Source of the DNA: Planctomycetales bacterium
GTDB lineage: Bacteria > Planctomycetota > Planctomycetia > Pirellulales > Pirellulaceae
Reading direction: 5' to 3'
Assembly (NCBI GenBank): GCA_020426925.1
Contig: JAGQPC010000003.1
Location: 1 to 39,187 of the forward strand
DNA: 39,187 nt
The translations under genes were made by a program, and so were the position numbers. The notes under the pieces are model-generated. The model worked only from the letters and a program-made list of their open reading frames with translations. It had not been told where the DNA came from and did not search any database. Below are positions 33,539 to 39,187 of this stretch, in pieces (the first letter of the stretch is position 1; each line of letters starts with the position of its first letter).

Positions 33539-34417
33539 CTAGAATCCGAATCGCCGTCGCATCATTCGCGGTGGTCCGATCGGCGGTCGAGGCCCGATGG
33601 GTGGCCGAACTGCTGGAACCGGAATGGGCGGTCCGACTGGAACCGCAATACGAACTGAAGTGCGGCTTGGCACGGGCGGAAGTGGCGGTGCGATGACGCG
33701 AATTCGCGTTCCACTGTTGTTCACTGATACACGACCTTCCGAGCGAATGCTGATTCCTGGCGCATTCACGGTGACTCGGCGTCGATACGTTCGAGTCGTT
33801 GGAGCAGGTGTGGGCGTGCGACTTGCAACTGTGTTCAGGGAATTCACCGTGGCGGCCATTGGCTGCTCGTCACGAAGCAAGTGAACCTTTAACGGAACTT
33901 GCGAGGTCTTCACTACCTCGATCAACTCGCTGGCAGAGAAAACGTGTTTGTCGTTGATCGATTCAACTACGTCACCAAGTTTCAAACCCGATTGTGCAGC
34001 TGGACCATCAACGACAAGGCCGACTATTTTCACACCGGTCTCAACGCCAGCAACAGAAACGCCAAGTTCTTGCGAACGTCCTTCGCGACGGTCGAGGGCA
34101 CCTTGCCGATTTGGTCGAGGCACTTCTGCCAACTCTTGAGTTTCGTCAGTGGCGGGTGGAGTTGGCACCGCCAACCTAGCTTCTGGAAGTTCTTCAAATG
34201 TTTCTTCGGCGGTCAGCTCTGCCGCAGAGTCCGGAGTAGGCTCTGCCGGAGGCGAGTCGACAGGTTCTTCGTAGGCAACAGGAGAAACTTTTTCTGGTTC
34301 CGTTGGGACCAAGATCGACTGCAAGCCATCGTCATCGGTTTGCCCAAAACTGACGGTTCCCCAACCTGCCATACATACTGTTAACGTGGCGAACCATACA
34401 TTGATTTGTTTAGTCAT
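33539..34417 (-). CDS. Secreted PDZ-domain protein with Pro/Arg-rich tail
   Basis: 292 residues from the ATG at 34415-34417 (CGGAG upstream); the frame extends to 34534 but that part lacks a signal. Signal peptide: INVWFATLTVCMAGWGTVSFGQ. A Glu/Pro-rich low-complexity linker (~45-120) leads to one PDZ domain (~140-225) with VDGPAAQSGLKLGDVVESIND. There is no protease domain, so it is not HtrA/DegP; it likely binds protein C-termini in the periplasm. The last ~80 residues are Thr/Arg-, then Pro-rich (PPIGPRPPIGPPRMMRRRFGF) and disordered. It converges on the PQQ gene with only 39 bp between them and no clear terminator. Confidence 0.85.
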   Translation of the reverse strand: MTKQINVWFATLTVCMAGWGTVSFGQTDDDGLQSILVPTEPEKVSPVAYEEPVDSPPAEPTPDSAAELTAEETFEELPEARLAVPTPPATDETQELAEVPRPNRQGALDRREGRSQELGVSVAGVETGVKIVGLVVDGPAAQSGLKLGDVVESINDKHVFSASELIEVVKTSQVPLKVHLLRDEQPMAATVNSLNTVASRTPTPAPTTRTYRRRVTVNAPGISIRSEGRVSVNNSGTRIRVIAPPLPPVPSRTSVRIAVPVGPPIPVPAVRPPIGPRPPIGPPRMMRRRFGF

Positions 34418-34777
34418 TTGAAACTCCGCTTCTGCGAATTTCGCACTGCGATGCGAGTTGCTGTGGTGCTGTGTGTCGCCGCATTCTACGCGCGTCAAAG
34501 TCTTTTGACCACGTGTAATTGAAATTACTGACAAGCAAGTTAGTGACCGTGTTTCAATAGTTGATGCTTTTCGGAATCGAAAATAGTTGAACTTTCTTGC
34601 GGGCGCCTGTAACTTGGCGGCACCTACTAGTTCTGAGAACGCTAATGAACTGATCTCTCTGCGATAGTTTACTCCCTGTATTCGCTCGTATTGATGCCGA
34701 GCGGTTTTCAGCTCTTTTTGGCGGATTCACCGCCTACAGCGTTTTGATTTTGCCTCATGGCAAAGGAGAGTGTCCTA
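34418..34777. other. Divergent intergenic region, PDZ / PEP-CTERM genes
   Basis: 360 bp holding the promoters of the minus-strand PDZ gene and the plus-strand PEP-CTERM gene. TTGATG (34560-34565) with TAGTTG about 17 nt later is the best plus-strand candidate and is weak. Nothing else recognised. Confidence 0.35.
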
Positions 34778-35290
34778 ATGTTCCGCACAACTAGTGCCGT
34801 GCTAACCGCACTGTCAATATTCTTGCTACCGGCGTCTGCACTGTTCGCAGTACCGACCAATCCGCGTCTCGCTAGCGAAGCGACTCTTCCGGGGACCACG
34901 ATCTTTGAGTACTCGCCTGACACCGGCGATCTTCACGTATATCAAGACGAAAACGCCGAGTTCGAAATTACGGCTCTTGAGATAACGTCGACCAGCCACT
35001 CGTTTCTGTATGACGGTTGTCCGTTTGCTCCGGTCAACTGTTTCCTGTTTGATGTTTACCGCCACGACAAAGTGTTCCGTCTGGATCAGGGCGGCTATGG
35101 CGATGTGACGTTTCCTGCGGCGTTGCCGCCAGGGTTGTCGCAGTCATTCGTGGCGAGCGATCTGAATGTGGACGGCGCTATATTCCTGGGAGGCACGTTC
35201 AGTGATGTGATTTTGCTTGTACCCGAACCCTCAAGTTTCGGGATTGTCAGTTTGTCATTAATAGGGCTCCTGTTTCGGCGCCGCAATTGA
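34778..35290 (+). CDS. PEP-CTERM-type secreted protein
   Basis: 170 residues from the ATG at 34778, chosen because AAGGAG lies 10 nt upstream; a start at 34757 would have no RBS. Signal peptide: FRTTSAVLTALSIFLLPASALFA. The C-terminus has VPEPSSFGIVSLSLIGLLFRRRN, the tripartite PEP-CTERM signal (PEP motif, hydrophobic helix, Arg cluster) recognised by exosortase for surface sorting. In between is a short beta-rich domain with two Cys (DGCPFAPVNCFLFD) that could form a disulphide. No known enzymatic domain. Exosortase is not in this window. Such proteins often coat the cell surface or accompany extracellular polysaccharide. Confidence 0.88.
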   Translation: MFRTTSAVLTALSIFLLPASALFAVPTNPRLASEATLPGTTIFEYSPDTGDLHVYQDENAEFEITALEITSTSHSFLYDGCPFAPVNCFLFDVYRHDKVFRLDQGGYGDVTFPAALPPGLSQSFVASDLNVDGAIFLGGTFSDVILLVPEPSSFGIVSLSLIGLLFRRRN

Positions 35291-35492
35291 CAGAATCGGC
35301 CCGCAAATCTATGCTTTTTGGCTTGATCGGCGTTTGTTCATGCCGAATATATGGTTTTCTCATGCACGAGTTTGACGGTCATTGTGAATTTTCTCGGCGC
35401 GGCGAGGTATTCGTCGCTGTTATTCCGATGATTATTAGCATCTACAGTGCGGGCGTGCCGACGCCTTGGGCATGAGAGCATTGAACAACTTC

Positions 35493-35528
35493 AAGCCTCA
35501 GAGCCTGACCGGCTTTGAGGCTTTTTTT
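35493..35528 (+). terminator. Rho-independent terminator before cimA
   Basis: AAGCCTCA (35493-35500) pairs with TGAGGCTT (35516-35523), followed by a T-run to 35528. It lies ~200 bp after the PEP-CTERM stop; the space between has a GGCGT/ACGCC small hairpin but no convincing gene. Confidence 0.8.
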
Positions 35529-35583
35529 GTTGCGATCATCAGGTTTGGCTGATTTGATCATCTAGACAGTAGTGAACGAAAAC

Positions 35584-37170
35584 ATGCGACGAATTCAGAT
35601 TTACGACACAACTCTCCGCGATGGCTCTCAGGGCGAAGGCGTCAGCTTCTCGCTGCATGACAAAATTGCAATCGCGAGGAAGCTGGACGATCTTGGATTC
35701 GATTACATCGAAGGTGGCTATCCGTTGTCGAACGAGAAGGACGTCGAGTTCTTCGCGGCTCTGCGAAACGATCCGCTAAGAAATGCTCGTGCGACAGCGT
35801 TCGGGATGACTCGGCGGCGCGATGCCGATGCAGCGTCCGATCCGGGCATGCAGGCGCTCGTCGCAGCGGAATCTCCTGCGGTCACGATTGTTGGCAAAAC
35901 ATCCGAATTTCACGTCACCGACGTCCTGCGAGTTTCGCTTGAAGAAAACCTGGCGATGATCAGCGAATCGGTTGGGTTTGTTCACAATTCCGGCCGAGAA
36001 GTGATCTACGATGCTGAGCATTTCTTTGATGGCTGGAAACTGAATCCGGAGTACGCCGCGAAAACGATCAAAGCAGCCGCCGAAGCCGGCGCATCGATTA
36101 TCGTTTTGTGCGATACGAACGGTGGAAGCATGCCAGAAGAAATCGCGGAGCTGACTCGAGCGGCTGAAAAAGCTGTTGGCATTCCGATCGGAATCCACTG
36201 CCACAACGACTGCGAAGTCGCGGTCGCGAATACCTTGGCGGCCGTCGATGCTGGTGCGGTTCAAGTACAGGGAACGATCAACGGCATTGGAGAACGCTGC
36301 GGCAACGCGGACCTAATCTCCGTGATCGCGAATTTGGCGTTAAAGAAGCACGGCTATGAAGTGTTATCGCCTGCGGCGGTCGAGCGTTTGACAGAACTGT
36401 CACGCTACGTCTACGAAACGGCAAACATGCACTATCGAAATGGCCAGCCGTTCGTCGGGCCAAGTGCGTTCGCGCACAAAGGCGGCATGCACGTCCATGC
36501 AGTTAACCGAGCAGCGTCCAGTTACGAACACGTTCCGCCCGAATCGGTTGGCAACGAACGTCGCATTCTGGTCAGTGAACTTTCGGGCCGGTCCAACATC
36601 ATCAGCAAAATGACGCAAGACGAGATGAAAAACGATCGAGTGTTAATGGACTCGATATTGGCCAAAGTCGTTTCGATGGAAAACGAAGGTTACCAATTCG
36701 AAGCAGCGGAAGCCTCGTTCGACTTGCTTGTTCAGAAATGTGCGAAAACGTACGAAGCTCAATTCGAACGCATCAAATACCACGTCGAAGTCGCCTGCGA
36801 CCCCGACGGCGAACACGTCACAGAAGCAACCGTAAAACTCCGCGTTGGCGACGAGATCCGTCATGAAGTGGGCGAAGGCGACGGACCTGTGAACGCCTTG
36901 GATGCGGCGCTGCGAAAAGCACTCGCCGAAACATATCCGCACCTCGCCGAAATGCAGCTGGTCGACTACCGAGTTCGCGTTGTTAACTCGGAAGCGGGCA
37001 CCGCCGCTCGCATTCGCGTAACTATCGAAAGCAAAGATGATCACGCCGTTTGGGGAACGGTTGGCGTCAGCGAAAACATCATCGAGGCCAGCTGGATCGC
37101 GCTAGTCGATGCCATCGAGTACAAGCTTTTAAAAGACAACGCAGCGTCGCCCGTCGGCGCGTCCACCTAA
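35584..37170 (+). CDS. cimA: (R)-citramalate synthase
   Basis: 528 residues from the ATG at 35584; a GTG 12 bp upstream is possible, but the family normally begins with x-RIQIYDTTLRDGSQ, as here, and neither start has a clear RBS. The N-terminal DRE-TIM metallolyase barrel carries YDTTLRDGSQGEG (Asp metal ligand) and HCHNDCEVAVANTLAAVDAGA with the metal-binding His pair, plus GTINGIGERCGNADL. A linker and a C-terminal regulatory LeuA_dimer domain (~400-528) follow. CimA condenses pyruvate with acetyl-CoA to citramalate, the entry to the threonine-independent isoleucine route; isopropylmalate synthase (leuA) is a related alternative, but DGSQGEGVSFS is CimA-like. It precedes valS. Confidence 0.9.
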   Translation: MRRIQIYDTTLRDGSQGEGVSFSLHDKIAIARKLDDLGFDYIEGGYPLSNEKDVEFFAALRNDPLRNARATAFGMTRRRDADAASDPGMQALVAAESPAVTIVGKTSEFHVTDVLRVSLEENLAMISESVGFVHNSGREVIYDAEHFFDGWKLNPEYAAKTIKAAAEAGASIIVLCDTNGGSMPEEIAELTRAAEKAVGIPIGIHCHNDCEVAVANTLAAVDAGAVQVQGTINGIGERCGNADLISVIANLALKKHGYEVLSPAAVERLTELSRYVYETANMHYRNGQPFVGPSAFAHKGGMHVHAVNRAASSYEHVPPESVGNERRILVSELSGRSNIISKMTQDEMKNDRVLMDSILAKVVSMENEGYQFEAAEASFDLLVQKCAKTYEAQFERIKYHVEVACDPDGEHVTEATVKLRVGDEIRHEVGEGDGPVNALDAALRKALAETYPHLAEMQLVDYRVRVVNSEAGTAARIRVTIESKDDHAVWGTVGVSENIIEASWIALVDAIEYKLLKDNAASPVGAST

Positions 37171-37266
37171 TAAATCAGATCACACTGCCACGGCAGCACA
37201 AGGCGTTTGTTCGCCTAACACTGAAAACACTGAGACTCCAGACCGACCGTCAAGACGGATAACGAA

Positions 37267-39187
37267 ATGACCACGACCTTCGCCGCGAAAGATCTTCCGA
37301 CTCGCTTCGATTTTAAGGACGCTCAAGCTCGATGGTATCAATGTTGGGAAGACAACAAGTACTTCCACAGCGAGCCCGATCCGAACAAGAAACCGTTCAC
37401 GATCGTCATTCCTCCTCCAAACGTTACCGGAGCGTTGCATCTTGGTCACGCGCTGAACAATTCGCTACAGGATATTCTCATTCGGATGAAGCGAATGCAG
37501 GGCTTCAATACATTGTGGATGCCGGGAACCGATCACGCCGGAATCGCAACGCAAGCGGTTGTTGAACGCCGTCTTCACGAAGAAGAAGGAAAAACGCGTC
37601 ATGACCTTGGTCGAGAGGCGCTCGTCCAACGGATTTGGAACTGGAAGGAATCGTATGAAAAGCGAATTCTCGGCCAGCTGAAAAGTATGGGGTGTAGCTG
37701 CGATTGGGATCGTGTTCGGTTCACGTTGGACGACGTTTGTGCTACCGCAGTTCGCCAGACGTTTTACGATCTGTTCAGCAAGCAACTGATCTATCGCGGG
37801 AAGCGGCTCGTCAACTGGGACACGTTCCTGCAGACCGCTGTTAGCGATGACGAAGTATTTCACGAAACGATTAAGGGCCATTTCTGGCACATTCGTTACC
37901 CGGTCATCGATCCAAAACCGGGCGAGCCTGAATTCGTTACGATCGCGACGACTCGACCTGAAACGATGTTGGGCGACACGGCCGTTGCGGTTCATCCTGA
38001 TCCAGCGAAGGCGTTCGATAAACTTGAAGCCGAACTGGCCGAAAAACTGGCGGCTGCTCCAACAAAAGAAAAGGCCGACATCCAAGCCGAAATTGAAAGG
38101 ATTGCAGAACGCCGCAAGACGAAGCTCGCCGCCTTGGAGCAACTTCGCGACATGGCGATCGACGGTCGGATGCTTAACCTGCCGCTGCTAGATCGTCCTA
38201 TTCCGTTGGTTGCGGACGAATGGGCGAAGCCGGAAATGGGAAGCGGCTGTGTCAAGATCACGCCTGCACACGATGCAAACGACTACGAAGTCGGCGGCCG
38301 TTGCAATCTTCCGAAAATCAACATTCTCAATCCCGATGGCACGATGAATTCGAATGCCGGGCCGTACCAAGGATTGGCGATTAAGCAATGTCGATCGCAA
38401 CTTGTTGATGACCTCGACGCAAAAGACTTGTTGGTCGAAGTTGAGGATCGAGAAATTGAGTTGGCACATTCCGATCGCAGCAAGACACCGATCGAACCGT
38501 ATCTCGCCGATCAATGGTTCGTCAAAATGGCCGACTTGGCACAGTCAGCGATGGACGCTGTCACTGACGGCCGAGTCACCATTCATCCTCCGCGCTATCA
38601 AAAAGGTTATCTCGATTGGCTGGGCGAAAAACGAGATTGGCCGGTCAGCCGACAACTGTGGTGGGGGCATCGCATTCCAGTTTGGGCTGTTACGGGAACG
38701 CCTGAACACCTCACCGCTTTGACGCTGCCGCATGTCGAATCGCTCGATCTTGCGTCGGACCGGCAAACAACAAAATCGGGCTTGGAGGATAAAGTAACAA
38801 CGTTCGTTGCTGCCGGGCCCAAGGAGGGCGAGTACACGATTTTCTCGTGCGTCGCTCCTGGTAATGAATCGCTCGAGCAACAATTAAACGACGCCGGGAT
38901 GACGCAAGAGGATGACGTGCTGGACACGTGGTTCAGTAGTGCGTTGTGGCCTCATTCGACACTCGGTTGGCCCAGGAAGACTCCGGAACTCGAATACTAT
39001 TATCCGACCAGCGTTCTCATCACAAGCCGCGACATTATTACTTTGTGGGTTGCACGCATGGTGCTGACGGGGCTGAACAATATGGGCGAGATCCCATTCA
39101 GCGATGTCTTCATCCATCCAAAGATCCTGGACGGCTACGGCGAAACGATGTCGAAGTCGAAAGGCAACGGAGTCGATCCGCTGGAAC
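37267..39187 (+). CDS. valS: Valyl-tRNA synthetase, 3'-truncated by window edge
   Basis: 640 codons visible of a ~900-residue class Ia enzyme that charges tRNA-Val. The HIGH-type motif is PPPNVTGALHLGH (HLGH at 58-61) and WMPGTDHAGIATQ is typical of ValRS. The editing domain has TTRPETMLGDTAVAVHPD and KITPAHDANDYEVG. Within it, residues ~248-298 are an Ala/Glu/Lys-rich helical insertion absent from the compact E. coli form. The second signature is TMSKSKGNGVDP (627-638), with Thr replacing the usual first Lys of KMSKS. The gene starts 96 bp after cimA; the gap contains a small AGGCG/CGCCT hairpin. The frame is open to the window edge. Confidence 0.95.
   Translation, partial: MTTTFAAKDLPTRFDFKDAQARWYQCWEDNKYFHSEPDPNKKPFTIVIPPPNVTGALHLGHALNNSLQDILIRMKRMQGFNTLWMPGTDHAGIATQAVVERRLHEEEGKTRHDLGREALVQRIWNWKESYEKRILGQLKSMGCSCDWDRVRFTLDDVCATAVRQTFYDLFSKQLIYRGKRLVNWDTFLQTAVSDDEVFHETIKGHFWHIRYPVIDPKPGEPEFVTIATTRPETMLGDTAVAVHPDPAKAFDKLEAELAEKLAAAPTKEKADIQAEIERIAERRKTKLAALEQLRDMAIDGRMLNLPLLDRPIPLVADEWAKPEMGSGCVKITPAHDANDYEVGGRCNLPKINILNPDGTMNSNAGPYQGLAIKQCRSQLVDDLDAKDLLVEVEDREIELAHSDRSKTPIEPYLADQWFVKMADLAQSAMDAVTDGRVTIHPPRYQKGYLDWLGEKRDWPVSRQLWWGHRIPVWAVTGTPEHLTALTLPHVESLDLASDRQTTKSGLEDKVTTFVAAGPKEGEYTIFSCVAPGNESLEQQLNDAGMTQEDDVLDTWFSSALWPHSTLGWPRKTPELEYYYPTSVLITSRDIITLWVARMVLTGLNNMGEIPFSDVFIHPKILDGYGETMSKSKGNGVDPLE

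Noticed and set aside
35287-35475. 62-codon frame overlapping the PEP-CTERM stop
   Set aside because: TTG start, no RBS of its own, and no recognisable content. Probably chance.
1-39187. CRISPR arrays, tRNA or rRNA genes, transposases, prophage genes
   Set aside because: No regular direct repeats, cloverleaf with T-loop GTTCRA in a gap, rRNA-like stretch or recombinase motif was found by eye.

Overview
The window looks like a chromosomal stretch of a planctomycete, probably Pirellulales/Rhodopirellula-like. This is inferred from gene content, not from a search: a DUF1559 prepilin-like protein, an FG-GAP/ASPIC-UnbV (CRTAC-type) surface protein, a PQQ-type propeller carrying EF-hands, a PEP-CTERM protein, very large secreted proteins, and a long palindromic intergenic repeat. 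No rRNA, tRNA, CRISPR array, insertion sequence or phage gene was seen.

Region 1 (1-12758, + strand) is the most unusual part. Four consecutive genes run in one direction: a beta-rich protein cut by the left edge; a secreted protein with spaced His/Asp motifs like a zinc amidohydrolase (ATGA overlap with the first); a roughly 1,900-residue envelope protein with repeated beta-modules, a TPR-like helical middle and a C-terminal region resembling an outer-membrane barrel; and a 1,453-residue protein holding a CapB/PgsB-type Mur-ligase ATPase domain behind a ~750-residue helical extension. Together they suggest a synthetase, exporter and hydrolase set for a gamma-linked polyamino acid or similar amide polymer. 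No CapC/PgsC or CapA/PgsA homologue is visible.

Region 2 (12879-17109, - strand) encodes a membrane-anchored FG-GAP propeller, ASPIC/UnbV, TlpA-like thioredoxin and TPR protein. It is broken once, by an in-frame TGA at 15112-15114. A 6-bp hairpin with a GGUCG loop follows at the spacing expected of a bacterial SECIS element, so selenocysteine recoding is a serious possibility. A small coupled ORF follows.

Region 3 (17110-24680) holds a palindromic repeat, a cold-shock protein with extended -10 promoter and terminator, a tRNA nucleotidyltransferase/poly(A) polymerase-family gene, a DUF1559 protein, a Usp-DUF389 membrane fusion, a secreted TPR protein, and a possible small RNA.

Region 4 (24681-34417) has a multi-pass patatin-like phospholipase, then a convergent three-gene operon (HAD phosphatase, unrecognised conserved protein, PfkB/HldE-like sugar kinase), a PQQ/EF-hand propeller and a PDZ protein.

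Region 5 (34778-39187) carries a PEP-CTERM protein, then citramalate synthase (cimA) and a valyl-tRNA synthetase (valS, cut by the right edge). The last pair links branched-chain amino acid synthesis and use.
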